DNA of 64,000 bases. It comes from Chlamydomonas reinhardtii (Eukaryota; Chlorophyta; Chlorophyceae; Chlamydomonadales; Chlamydomonadaceae). A program made the translations under genes and the position numbers. Within the stretch, counting starts at the first letter, position 1. Every line of letters starts with the position of its first letter. Positions 45,904 through 58,700 of the stretch are shown here, in pieces. The DNA is taken from positions 5,763,837-5,827,836 of the forward strand of contig NC_057019.1 in the NCBI RefSeq assembly GCF_000002595.2, in the 5' to 3' direction. The notes beneath the pieces were generated by a model. It did not search any database and was not told the origin of the DNA. It worked only from the letters and a program-made list of their open reading frames with translations.

Positions 45904-48900
45904 CTACAGGCTACGAGCCGACTGCAGCGCTTGCGCGCGCAGGTTTGCCAGCTCCGCATCCGACTCGCTGTCGCTGCCCTTCTCGCCACCGGCACCCACA
46001 CCCGCACCTGGCCCCTCCCCGCCTGCCGCCACGTCACCCTCCTTCGCGCCCTTGTCCCGCTTCTCCTTCTTCTCCTTTTTCTCTTTCTTCTCTTTTTTCT
46101 CCTTCTTCTCTTTCTTTTCCTTCTTCTCCTTCTTTTTGTGCTCCTTGTCGCCCTTGTCCTTGTACGCCTCCTGCGAAGCCGCCGCTGCGCCCTCTGTCCC
46201 GTTGCCCTCCGCCGGCACCCTGTGAAGGGCACGCAAACGAGCCCATAACTCCTGTGCTCAGACCCGCTCAGCAGGATGGGGTTATCAGACGCCAGCGTGA
46301 ATTCATGCTCCCACACGCAAGAGCGGCAGACGCCTCTAGCACTACAGTGTAGGCACTTACGCATCGGCCGGGTGCAGCGCGGAGTCCTGCTCCTTCTCCT
46401 TCGCCTCCAGGGCCCTGCACAGCCACGCACAAGCAGGCTTTCGTCAACCAGGCCCGTCAAACCTTTTATCAGTTGCCTGGACCTGCGCCTACACCACAGG
46501 GCTGCTCACTGTCCGTGCCCCAAACCCGCAATGTCCGTGCCGCACCGGCCCTGTCATGAACAAGACCCTGCCTCCACGCACCTGGCAGGGCTAGGCTGGC
46601 CGTCCCGCTGAGCCGGCGCCGGATCCTGTGCCTGCCGCCGCGGCTCCCGCTCGCCGGAGGGAGACCGGCTGCGGCTACGCTTGGGCGGGTCCCGCGGCCG
46701 ACCCGCGCCGGCACGGTCCCGGTCCCGACTGTAGTCGGCACGGCGTCAAAGTCAGGTTCACAATGATATCAGGGCATACAGGGCAATACGCGTGACTGCT
46801 GGTGTAGCACATATGTTCATATGCGATACAACTGCTTCGGCTTCTGGCTTGAGGAAAACCTGCGTGTCACTCCATCCTCCAGACCACCAACACAAAGCCA
46901 CAACCCCAGCCACTCATCCCAGCTCGCTTACCCGCCCGGTGAGCGCGACCGCGATCGGCGCCGCGGCGAGCGATCTGGCGAGCGGCGGCGGACAGGCGAG
47001 CGCGAGCGCTTCGGCGACCGCACCGGCGAGCGACTGGGCGAGCGCCGTCCGCGGCCCCGCTCCCGCTCTGGTGAGCGGCGGCGGTCTGGTGACCGCCTCC
47101 GCTCGGGCGAGCGCCTCCGCTCTGGTGACCGCCAGCGGCTACAGGGGTGCAAAGGGCACACAGGAACAGCATGGGTCGTGTCGCGTCCCTATCGCAGTGA
47201 ATGGGCGACGCATGTGCGTGCCGTGTGCATGCGGCACACCCCTCTTTATAGCACAGAAGCGTCAAGACTCGAGGGTCTCCCATGCCCAAGCAACTACCCA
47301 TGTCCGTGTGCCCATTGCCCAGGACGCCCCCTGCAGCACACGCCTCCGAAACAATGACCACAACCCGACTCAGCCCTACTCGCACCCCCCCCCCCCGCAC
47401 GCGAGCCGCTCTCGCCGCGCCCTCTGTAACCCTCACCTGCCGCGCTCGCGCTCCCTGCTCCGGTCGCGGTCGCGGCCCTCAACCCGGTCCCCCCTTCCGC
47501 GGCCCGAGTCCCAGCGGCTGGCCCTGCCGTCACGGCCGTCGCGGGCGCCGCCCTCCGGCTCCCGCGGCTCCCATCCCCTGCGCTCCCGCCGCGGCGCCGG
47601 CGCGTCCATGTCACGTGGCTCCCACCGGTGCCGCCCGCCCTCCCGCTCCCGCGGCGGCTCCTCAGCGTCACCCTCCCGCGGCTCCCAGCCGCGGCGCCGC
47701 TCGCGGCCCCCCGGCAAGGGCGGCGGCGGCGGCAGCGCCTCGCCGTCGGCGCCGGGCTCACGCTTCAACTCCGCCACGCGCCGCTCCGCCGCCTCCTGCG
47801 CCGCCGCTAGCGCCGCCGCGCGCTCCGCCTCCTGCGCAAGCCGCTTCAGCTCTAGCTCCGCCTGGAGGGGCGAGCGTAAAGGTGTGACAGATGGAGCCGA
47901 TGATGGCAAAGCATACAAGTCCACAAACAAAGACATGTGTACATGCACAGCTGCACACGGTCACTCCGTCGCTGCACTCCTGTGATGGCGCCAACGCTAC
48001 ACGTGCTAACCGCCTGATCCCAGACCCAGCAGGTAGTCAGGACGCAGAATATACACACCTGTATCGCCTCCTGCTGCTGCCGCTGCTGGCGTTGCCGCTC
48101 CGCCTCCGCGTCCAGCATTTGTTGGGGTATGTGCGAGGCCGTCTGGTTGGCGCTGTGCAGCAGCAGCCACAGCTCCTGCGCGCGCCGGGCACACATACGC
48201 GGCAACATGCTGGCGTGTTGGTGCTGGAGGTGTTGGCGTTGGCGTTGGCGTCCATGGTGGCAGGAGCCGTGAGGAGCACACGGAGCCAACGCGCCCATAT
48301 TTGCAAGCACCGCTGCACCATTCAAGCTGTACACGCTATGAGCTACAGCCCAGAAGCATAAACAGCAACCCCACGCCCCGCCCCTCCACGAAGCCGTCCC
48401 AACGCACCTTGCAGAACAGAGACGTGTTCTTTTCAAGGAACGGCAGCAAGTTGACGTACAGCATTTTCCCACTCATCTGCACAGGAGAGACACAGCATGG
48501 CAGAGGGCGTGTCCGCGTGCTGAAGCGGGGGACTGCGAGCGGGGGCCTGGGGGGAGTCCGGCACGCGGCGAAGCGGTCGTGTGGGATTCCTGCCGCCCAC
48601 AATGAGAATTGCGGATTGCGTCCCGCAGTGTAAGTGTTGCGGGGTACACCCATTCTCGTCCCTGTGCACACACACCACGCATACACAAACAGCCGTGCCC
48701 ACCCGCTCAGCCGGTGCCCTCAACCTCCCGTCCTATGGGCCTCCCTCCTCCTTTTTACCCACCCACCCCCGCTCACCTCTGGATCCTCCAGGAAATTGTA
48801 CACCATGCCAATGAGCACCTCTTCCTCCAGCCCACCCAGCAGCTGCGTCACGCGCTTGGCGATCCACTCCTTCATCACCTGCTCGTGCGTACAAGCCGCG

Positions 48901-49718
48901 CGAACGGACGGACGGGTCTCGGGAGTCAGATACGAGCCGGCTTGTAATACGATAGGGCAGCGTGTGGAGGTCACAAGCGCTGACAAGTTGCCTTGTAGGG
49001 CTTCGCTATCACGGCGCTGTGCCGGTCTGAAAGTGCGACTGGCTCAAGACCGTGGGTCAAGACGTTGGCCTACAGTTTCCAAGGCTCGCCCCCTTCCTAA
49101 ACACGCCTGCCGTGCCCACGCACCGGCCAGTTGACCTTCTTCATGTCAACCCTGCAAGTCAGGACATGCAGCATGTCGCACACATGGTGGGTATAGGCAG
49201 GGCCCTTGCGCCTCAGGCTCGGCAGCCGGAAGGCCTTGGCGGAGCCTGTGTCGTGCCGCCACCAATGCACCCCCCCGCCCCCTCCCCTCCCGCCGGAACC
49301 GCTTACTTGAGGTCCAGCTCTTTCGGGACCTTTCCGGACTTAACCAGCTCCTTCAATGTCTTCTTCTGCTTACTGCGGGCGCACAAACCACAGTCGTCAA
49401 GCATTTCAGGGATCCAGCGAGCGGCTGCTCTTCCTTCACGGCTGTTGGAGCTTACTCTGAGAAGCGAGCATCTTGCCCGGCAGAAACACCGCGCAGGCCT
49501 CCTAGGCCGGCCATCGCCGGCTAAGAAAGTAAAATGCAGGCTAATTGGTCCAGGGTTCGGCGATAGCGACAACTTGAATCTATATAGCGTTCGTATCTTC
49601 GCCTGGGACAACAAAAGAAGCAAGATACATGTGTGGCGAATGTGCACTGAAGCCCGAAACACGCATGGGGCGCCATTGAAAACCTCGAAATTTTGCTGCC
49701 CTCCCGCGTCCTGTGCAT
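45904..49718 (-). CDS. SRRM1: SRRM1/SRm160-like splicing factor (PWI domain plus SR/Lys-rich tail)
   Basis: Supported exons (minus): 49372-49307, 49151-49124, 48878-48777, 48476-48408, 48175-48059, 47861-47437, 47138-46932, 46728-46582, 46414-46361, 46219-45904, all in phase. The PWI domain reads across exons: KQKKTLKELVKSGKVP, DLKVDMKKVNWP, VMKEWIAKRVTQLLGG, VLIGMVYNFLED, MLYVNLLPFLEKNTSLF, ELWLLLHSANQTASHIP. It aligns with human SRm160. After a Glu/Arg coiled segment come RSPERRRSPDRRRSP-type SR repeats, then a (KEKK)n lysine tract and an acidic end (SDSESDAELANLRAQ). PWI proteins bind nucleic acid and act as splicing and 3'-end-processing co-activators in the nucleus. The N-terminal exon is unsure: MHRTREGSK at 49718 fits the phase, but its donor is weak. 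Confidence 0.85.
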
Positions 49719-49894
49719 AGAAATCGTCCAAAAGGGTCACGACTTACTGCGAACATCGACTCAGTTGAGTGCCTGACGCCGCAAACTTTCTTGTCGAGTT
49801 CGGCGCCGTCTGAATCACGCTTGATCTTTGCGTGTTGCGCGTATTTCCTGTTGCAACTAGGCCATTTTCGCCGCTGCGCCCTGCATTATTGAAC
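49719..49894. promoter_or_regulatory. short bidirectional promoter, SRRM1-like / RETICULATA-related
   Basis: The proposed start codons of the two divergent genes are only 176 bp apart, so promoters and 5' UTRs must overlap. A minus-strand frame crossing the interval into 49895 is not compatible with the plus-strand exon and is probably noise. Confidence 0.45.
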
Positions 49895-52820
49895 ATGGAC
49901 TCTGGGGCTTTGACGCGACGAACCGCCCGCCTCCAAGCAAGCCCTCGGCTGCCGCGGGCGCCAGTCTCGCTGCCGGCTTGGTGAGTGAAATGGTTCGCGA
50001 CCTTCAACGCTTGAAAAGCCGCGTTGCTGTCTGCGGCGAAAGTTCGACGCGCCTAGATGTCTGAGTGCAACACCCCGAGCATCAGCAGGCACCTGCGCCC
50101 GGTCAAACTCTCGCCCCCAGTGACCGACACCGCTCGCCCCCTTCGCTAACCCCTCTTGCAGGCGCATCCAGCCGCGCACCTCGCGCTACGTGGCTGCGCT
50201 CGCCTCGGGCGGCGGTGACGGCGGTGCGGGCAAGGGCCCCAGCGGCGGTGGTGGCGGTGGCGGTGGCGGTGATGGCGACGGCAAGGGCAAGGGCGATGAC
50301 GGCCACAACTCGGGCGACAAGGGCCCCCAGAAGGGCGGCCTGTTCCGAGGCTGGGAGGAGCGCGTGGCTTACGATTCCGAGTTTCCCATTAAGGTGCAAG
50401 GAGGCTGGCTTGGGGATCGGGTGGCGCAGAGGGCATTGGGGCATAGCAACCCTTCAGACCCGTGTGTATGGAGGTATGGGTGGGGCTTGGGGCTGCGTGA
50501 GGCTGCACGAGGGGGCTTGGTTGTTGTTGGCTTTGAGGCTGAAAGGCTCGGAGAGGAGGGTCTGGCCGCTGTTGCGGCGGCCGGCGGGGACTCAGCTCTG
50601 CCGGGTTACCACACGGCGACCCGAGTTCAGTGTTCCAAGCTACCGTACACGTCCGCCCACGACGTTCGCCCCCACGACCGCGCGCGCGCCCTCACACCAT
50701 ATACACACACAGACACACACACACACACCACACACATCCTAAACACACAAACACACACGCACTATGTTTTCCTTGTGCTCTTTAACCGCACGCACCACTC
50801 ATCCTGAACACGCTCACACACGAACACGTGCAGGTGCTGATGGAGCAGGTGATCGGTGTGGGCGCGTGCGTCATCGGCGACATGAGCGCGCGACCCAACT
50901 GGGGTGAGCACACGTGCGGGCTGTGGTGGGGCAGAGGCGGGGCAGGTGTTTGCATCGTGCCTGTGGGGACGACGGGTTTATTAGAGACGGAGTAACGGAT
51001 TGAGAAAATTGGAAGGGGGATTGCAGAGTGAAGGAGAAGAAGACGCGGGGGGAAGGGTGTTTGCGCTTGCACGGGGTGGTGGGCCCGGGAGAGTCATCAG
51101 TGTGTCGCCGTTTGTCCCCATCTGTCCGGCGGGATGGTGCGCTGACTGCACCAGTCTGGATCCAAGTTGCGCATGCGGTCACGCGGGTGCATGTGCGCAT
51201 ATGTGCTCCTAACGGACCGGCGGTGGGGCTTGCCCTGCCAGCTCTCGGCCTGCCCACAGACACCTATGCATTTACGCACACCCACACAGGCCTGAACGAG
51301 CTGGATCTCATCTTCGCCACCCTGGTGGTGAGAGCGGGTGGGCGGGCGGGCGAGCGGGCGATTCTGGCGGCCCTTTGCGGCGCTGGCAGCTGGGATCAGT
51401 TGACTGACGGCCCATTCCCGGATCCAGTCAATGCCCGAGTTGCCTCCAGCATCTCCTGCCCGCTTCCTGACGCCCCCCCCCCTTTCCGCCCCACCTCCCT
51501 CCTCCGCCTCACTCGCCTCCTCCTCAGGTTGGCTCCATCATGAACTTCACCATCATGTACCTGCTGGCGCCCACCGCCGCCGCCGCCGGCAGCGCCGCCG
51601 CCACGCCGCTGGTTGCACGCCTCATTGGCGACCACTACCTCAAGGCCTGGGGCGCGCCCGGTGAGGCCCGGGGCATTGGAGCAGGAGTCAAGTCCAACCA
51701 GGAGGCGGGAACGGGGTTACACGAGTAGGGGCAGCCATTACTGGGCTGGAGGCCGAGGCGGCTGCCTGCAACCAAAGCCCCAGCCCGAACTCCTAATTTA
51801 TCGTCCCAAATGCATTGTAAACCCCCATCCACCTATGCCTCCACCCGCCCACCATCACCACCTCAGGCGGCAACTGCTTCGAGGCCGGCCCCTTCAGCCC
51901 CGTGCAGCGGCTGACCAACCTGGTGTACAAGGGCGCGGTGTTCGCGGTCATTGGCTTCTTCGCGGGCGTGGTGGGCACCAGCCTCAGCAACGGCCTGCTG
52001 GAGCTGCGCAAGAAGGTGGGTGGTGGGGAGGAAGACTGGGGGAGGGGCTTAGGAGGACTGGGGGAGGGTTGTAGATACCAACCGAACCCAACGCTTAGGA
52101 CGGGCTGAGGAGGGGCGGGGGAGTCAGGGTTTCGGGCTTCCGGGCAAGGTTTTCTCCCGCCGACTCAGCCACGTACTCGTGCACCGCCGCCGATCCTCCC
52201 CCGCCCACCCATGCACCCTCTCTTACCCGCACCCACGCACCGCTGTTCCCACTGCCCTAACCTCGCAATCCACCGTCACCCGCCATCCCCCTACCTCCGT
52301 CCCCCAGGTGGACCCTAGCTTCACCACCCAGAACGAGCCGCCCAACGTGTTCGCCAACGCCTTCACGTGGGCGGTGCACATGGGCGTGTCCTCCAACATC
52401 CGCTACCAGGCGCTGGGCGGGCTGGACGCAGGGCTGGTCAAGGTCATGCCCGTGGGGCTGTTCCGACTGTACCAGGTGAGGGGGGAGAGGGAGGAGGGGA
52501 AGGGAGGGAGGAGGAGGCATGTCCGCCCATGAAGGACGGGGAAGGGCAAGGCCAGTGCACAAATGCGTGGAGGCGGGTTGCGTTTGAATGACAGCGCATG
52601 ACGGTACGACGCTGCAGTCAATGCGTGCAGCAACAGAGCGCTATGCGCCCTCGTGCTTGACTGATGCACTCCTGACTCGTACCCGCAACTGCCTTGCCCG
52701 CCACCCGCACCGAACCCCCCGCCCACTCAGGCGGTCATCCGCGGAGCGAACAACGTGGTGGGCGGCATGTCCTTCGCAACCCTGGCGCGCATCCTGGGCA
52801 CCCAGAAGGCCGCAGCCTAG
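49895..52820 (+). CDS. RETICULATA-related (DUF3411) chloroplast envelope protein, about 321 aa
   Basis: Eight exons: 49895-49980, 50162-50393, 50834-50903, 51290-51327, 51528-51660, 51867-52015, 52308-52475, 52731-52820; 322 codons, all phases agree. The N-terminus is Arg/Ser/Ala-rich (LTRRTARLQASPRLPRAP), a plausible chloroplast transit peptide, then a Gly/Lys/Asp linker. The DUF3411 core follows: GLNELDLIFATLVVGSIMNF, MYLLAPTAAAAG, NLVYKGAVFAVIGFFAG, GTSLSNGLLELRKKVDPSF, WAVHMGVSSNIRYQAL, ANNVVGGMSFATLARI. These match plant RETICULATA/RER proteins, inner-envelope proteins that influence leaf reticulation and plastid metabolism; the biochemical role is unknown. Three or four membrane helices are likely. 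Confidence 0.92.
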
Positions 52821-53941
52821 GGGTGCTGCTAGGAGAGCTGCTACGATGACACGTGGAGCTAGGACGATGACAGCAGCAGCACTGGCAGGGGGGCGGAGGG
52901 AGCTGGGAGGGAAGGCAGCGGCGGAGGCTGCTGCGCCTCGTGGGGCGCGCGGGCGGCAGCGGCAGCGATGTGAGGCGACAGCCGCCGGGCAACGGAGTGC
53001 TGGATGCTGTGCTGTGGTGGAGCATTGGTATTGCAGGTGCAATAAAGCAGCGTGGTGGTGATGAATTTGAGAAGAAGAGTTGGGCGTTGGTGGGGTTGGT
53101 GATGGGGGGCTTGCGCTGTACGGCCGGGCGCAAATAAGGGCGGCTGCCTGTTGTGGTAGTGCGCGGGTGATTTGGTTTACGTGGCGAGTCAACAAGTACG
53201 AAATGGACATGCCGTAACACCAACATTGAGGTTGATGGCGATTCTCGTGCTTCGACGACCGTGGAGAGCACGCGGGGGAGAGAGAAGAACTCCTACGGTA
53301 CTAGTGAAGTACGACATGTACCATGACAATTCAGCAGCTTTCGTGCGGTAGTGTGCATCATGTTCACTTCGTGAGGCATGACGCTTAAATGCGCAGCGCA
53401 CGTTGCCCGCCTGCGCGCAAGACATAGAAAGGAGAGACAAAGGCGAAGTACTTGGTACACACGCAAGCTCGCGCACTGATGGAATGGCGTGCATCATGGA
53501 GAGTGGGCGGCATCGTTGCTCCGGGCCGGGTTGTCATGACCTGCCGAACTGCAGAAGACGGCACTCTGGAACCTTGCCTGTAACAAGCAAGCCAAGGAGG
53601 AAGACACAAGCAAACCGTGTAGTGAGAGGCCCGCACACCGCCACCTTGCCCGCGGTTCGGGACTCTCTGCCGTGCTCACGTGCTGCACGGCTGCATCTGG
53701 TAGGCATGCATATCCGAAAACCCCTCCAATCTCGTCCCATCAATCCATCATGGATTTATATCGCACCCTGCAGTAAGTGAAAAAGGAGAACGGCAGTGCA
53801 GCGGTAAATCGTGCAAGCGTGCCACCCGTCTGCACGTCACCCAACCGACGCCCGGCAGGGAATTCAGCGGAGACACCGCGCATGCCTCACAGCCATTCCT
53901 GCCTTGTAAAAGATAGTCACGAGTTATATTAGCTGAAACAG
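52821..53941. other. intergenic spacer, same-strand genes
   Basis: About 1.1 kb. It holds the RETICULATA-related 3' UTR (no TGTAA close by; an AATAAA occurs near 53040) and the promoter of the SDR-MDR gene. No frame with coding character was seen. Confidence 0.5.
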
Positions 53942-55701
53942 ATGGCACCGTCCGCAATAGTGACGGGAGCTGCGAGCGGCATCGGGCGCGCTGTGGCTGA
54001 CGCGCTTGCTGCCAAGGGCTACAATCTTACGGTAAGTCTGGCAGCAGGTACTTGCTTCTGGGTCGCTGCGGGGGCCAAAACGGAACAGCGACAGCATGGT
54101 GAGCTCCGTTCCGCGCTGAGGCAGGTCCATACAAGCTTGGAGCTTGCGTATTTACATGATATGAAATGATTTGACAAAAGCCAAGTCGCTAACCTGCCGT
54201 GCCCTCCCTGGCCCCTACCTCGCGTCTGCGTTCACCCCTTGGCCCCGAACCCCACCACAGCTTTTGGACCTGGACGAAGCTACGCTGCGCTCAACGGTAA
54301 GGACCAGTGGATGGTGGATGGTAGGCTGGATGCAATTTACACATAGAGGGATGAGAAGACTGGATCAGCGGGAGGCAGCAGGTCAAGAGGAACAACCGCC
54401 AACGCGGCCAAGTTGATTGACAACCCCTTGCACCACCACCCCTTGCATCCCCTCCCCCCGCGGTTCCACCGTTTGCCCACGCCTTTATCACCCTCACTTT
54501 TACCGCCGCACGGCGCAGGCACGCGACCTGACCAGCCGCAACAGCGCCGCGACCGGCATCGCCATTCGTGCCGCCCGACTGGATGTGACCGACGCAGCGG
54601 CGCAAAAGGCCGCATTCGCACAACACGTGGCCGAATTCGGCTCTGTGCAGGTGTGCGTGTGCGCATGCGCTGCAAGCGTGCCAGCGTGCGTATTACGATG
54701 GAACGAGCCTCCCGGGGCCCACCACGCCGCGTCCTCCTTCCTGCACTCTTGACCAAACGACGCCAACCCACATGCAACACAACACAACACAACGCAAAGC
54801 AAAGCTACACAGCACAGCAAGCACGTCTTATTGCCCGAGCATTGGATCATACCCCAGCATACGGAACATGGCTCGTGTAATGCCGACCACTGCCACAGGC
54901 CGTGGTTCTGAACGCCGGCATCGGCGAGCGGGGTTCCTTCTTCGACCCGTCCAACACCACCCAGTGGCAGACCACTCTGGATGTCGACCTCACGGCGGTG
55001 CTGTACGGCGTCAAGTGCGTGGCGTGGCGTGGCGTGGCGGGGCGTGGCGTGGCGTGGTGTGGCGTGGCGGGGCGGGGCGAGGCGGGGCGAGGCGGGGCGC
55101 GGCGGGGCGGGGTGGGGTGGGTAATGTGTGCTTGGGAAGGGACACATGGTGGGGGGCATCTTAAAAGTAGGGGCGGCTGGGGCAGGGAGGCATACCTGCC
55201 GTCGTGGGCTGACCTACATGACTTTAAACCGCCACCAGCACCACATCACCAACAGCATCACCAGAACCAACACCGCACGGTACCTCTGTGTGCAACACAG
55301 GGCGGCGGTGGAGGTGATGGGTGGCGGCGGGTCCATTCTGGCAGTGGCCTCGGCGGGAGGTGAGAACGGGGTGACGGGACACCTGGTGCGCGCGTGCGCG
55401 CGTGCGTGCGTGCGTGCGTGCGTGCGGCAGGCTGCATCGGCTATGGCCGTACCACGCACCAGCCTCTTCCTATGGCCCTCCTGTAATGCACACACCGCGT
55501 GTGCACCCGTCCGTCCTGCCCGCTCGCTCGCTCTCGACGCAATGCGCCCACACGACGTGCCTGGCGCTCGCCCGCCCGCAGCCATCTTCCCCATGCCTGT
55601 GGCACCCGTGTACGCGGCGGCAAAGGTGCGGGGCCCGGTGCAGTGTCGCGTGTGTCCCGGTGTGTGTGCGTGTGTATGTGTTTGTGTGCTGTATGTGTGC
55701 A

Positions 55702-55734
<33 letters not shown>

Positions 55735-58700
55735 TGTGGTCGACAGGTTGACATGCCGGTTGTCTATCAATATCGGATGCTAGAGGGCTGCACCTGGAGC
55801 AAGTACTCTAGATTTGCGTTTGGGTATGCTCAAAAGTTCAAGGTGTGGGGCCCGCATGCCGCCAGCATGCAGTGTCATTAAATAGGCCTGATCACGCAAG
55901 TTGGCGCCATATCTCTGGCCCTTAGATTTCCGTTTGAATTAGCTAACAAGTTTTAAGGTGTGGGGCCCGCATGCCGCCAGCATGCACAGTCACCAGATAC
56001 GCAAATTGGCGCCATCACTCCGGCCTTGTGACTTCCTTACGCGCACACGTTCCCCACACCTGCAGGCGGGTGTGGCCCACTTCGTGCGCTCGGCGGCGCG
56101 GGGGCTGGCGAACCGGCCCGGCGGCGGCGGCGGCATCCGCCTCATGGCGCTGTGCCCCGAGTTCGTGGAGACGCCGCTGGTGACCCAGATGGTCAAACAG
56201 GTGGGTAGGGTGGAGGCGCGTGTTGTCATTGAGAGCGCGTGCTTGTGTGCACGTACCGTACATGTGTGTGTATGTGTGTGTACGTGTGTGTCATGCGTGC
56301 ACGCATGGCACGTGGGATGCGGCATTCGGCTTGTGTCGTGTTGCTGTGTCCGTAGCGCGGGGGGCTGCGTCAGCGTTGGGATGTAGGTGGGTGGTGGTGG
56401 CAGCGACGTGCCTGCACCCGTGTGCCTGCCACTGGCACAGATCACGCAGCAGGTACGGGCAGTGCGTGGGACCGGGCAACAGCCGGGTGCCGCGCACCTG
56501 CTTCGTGCGAAATGGGCTTGCGCCTTTGTGTGGGTGGTTGTGGCAAAGGGAAATAGAGCAGGTGTGTGTGTGTGTGTGCGCGTGTGCGTGAATGCGTGAA
56601 TGCGTGATTGCGTGATTGCGTGTGTGCGTACAGCAGGGAGCTCTTAGCACCGTGTCTTAACACATTAACCCACGCACCCCCAGGATCCCGAGACCGCCAA
56701 ACGGCTGCTGGGCTCCCTGGACATTCAGCTGCTGCCGCCCGCCTTCGTGGCGGGGGTGGCAGTGGACATGTTGACGCAGGGCGGCAGCGCGGCAGGAGCC
56801 GGCGCCGTTGCGGGCGCGGGCGCGGCGCAGTACAAGGTGTGTGGTGCCGCCGTACCGCCGATGCAGTACCGGTACTGCGGCCTGCAGGCTGGGGCGAGGC
56901 TGCTGCCTGGGTACTCAGCAGCCCGTGCTTGACCCGTTTCGGCTCGTCCACTTTCAGTGCTAATGTGTTATCACCTGCCGCCGCTTGTTTGCCATCTGCT
57001 GGGGTTTGGGAATTAGCTGCACCCTAGGGGACTTCACCAACCTGCCTTGCAACTGTCCCATCGCGCACGTCACCTGCCGCCGCTGCCGTTGCCCCTCGCG
57101 TTGTGCTGCGTGCAGCCTGGGGCAGTGGTCCTCATACGCCAGGACAGGTCGCTGGTGCAGCCGTACGCGGGCCGAGCCGGCGGCAAGACAATTGGCGGCG
57201 GCGGCGGCGGGGCGGCAGGAGGCAAGGGCGGCGGCCGGCAGCAGGACGCGGCAGCGGCGGAGGTGCAGCGGCAGGCGCTGGCGGCGTGGGCGTCCGGCGG
57301 CCTTCCGCGGGAGTACAAGAAGGTGCGGCGCGGAGCGTGGCAATCCGGGGCTTTCATGTTACGCGGCTGGGTGCAGGCTGCATGCGTGTGGGGCCGAAAC
57401 ACAGACGGCATGGTACGTAGTGTGTGCTATGATCAGCACACCTGTGCCGTGCGTGCTGCATTAGCCACGCAATGCAAGAGGCCCTCCTGCACCTTCCTCC
57501 TCTCCCCAATGTGCCGCTCCGCCTAACCAACTCTGCGAATCCTTTACTCAACCCCGAATGCCCAATCCCGCTGCAGATCGTGATCACGCAGCTGAGCTCC
57601 AAGTTCCGGGAAGCTGCCCGGCTGGTGGCCGCGCCGCTGCCGCCGCCTGCACAGCTGCCGGCGGCGCTGCCTGCGGGCGCGCTGCTGGTGCGCCGCGTGT
57701 ACGCCGGCGTCAACGCCTCTGACGTCAACTACAGCTCCGGGCGGTGAGCGACGGTTGGGGAACTTACTACGAGCTTTCATCTTCTTTACAGGCTATCCGG
57801 GTTTCTGTTCACGTGGCCCAGCACCTGCCGTCTGACGCTCATTGATTAAACCACCTCCTCCCTTCGCTTATCGCATCCTGACCGAAGTCTAAACCTGCGG
57901 AGCCCTGCCTGCTGGACCCCATTTGGTTGCCTTGCCTTGACGCCTGGAATTAACTACCCTACCTCTGCACCGACCTCCGCCCCCGCATCTTCACTCCCTG
58001 CAGCTACCACGCCAGCAAGGCTGAGGCGCAATCCAAGCTGCCCTACGACTCGGGGTTCGAGTCCGTGAATGTGGTGCTGGCGGCGGCGCCGGGTGAGGGG
58101 GTGGGGGCAGGCGGGCAAGTGCGTGTGCGTGGTGCCGTGTGCGTGTGCCGGCTTAATGAAAGATAGGTTGTGGGACAATGCCTCTAGCCCGTATTGAACA
58201 ACTTGTCAGCATCTGCTTCTGATACCGGAAACGCATTCAACCACGCAATCGAGACCCAACTGGTGCCCCGCCCCGCCCCACCCCGGCTCTCGTCCACATT
58301 GTTGAACATGCGTAAGCGTGAGGGAAAAGCGCTGACCCGATCTTCTTTATTACGCCCCGTCGTTAGGGTTAGGTATATGGCTGCTGATTGCACAGAGTAG
58401 CACCCGTAAACACTCGTGACCCCCTTGCCTTCCTCAGACGTCAAGGGCTTCCGCCCCGGCGACTGCGTGGCGGCTCTGTCGTACGGCTCCTTCAGCGAGT
58501 ACGGCATTGAATCGGCGCGTACGGCACTGCCCGTGCCGTGCGTGGCGCCGGAGCTGGTGGCTTTGCTGACCAGGTGCGTGGCGGGGAGCTGGGGTGGCGA
58601 ACTGGCGGTGGCCTGTGAGCGTCATGGTTGGGATGGCGCAGAGTGAGCAGAGGGTAAGGAGGGCTGGCGGAGGGCAAAGAAGGGAAGGCGATACACACGC

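Noticed and set aside
49744-50007. MFNNAGRSG... frame as first exon of the SRRM1-like gene
   Set aside because: It overlaps the first exon of the divergent RETICULATA-related gene on the opposite strand and its donor phase does not match the PWI exon.
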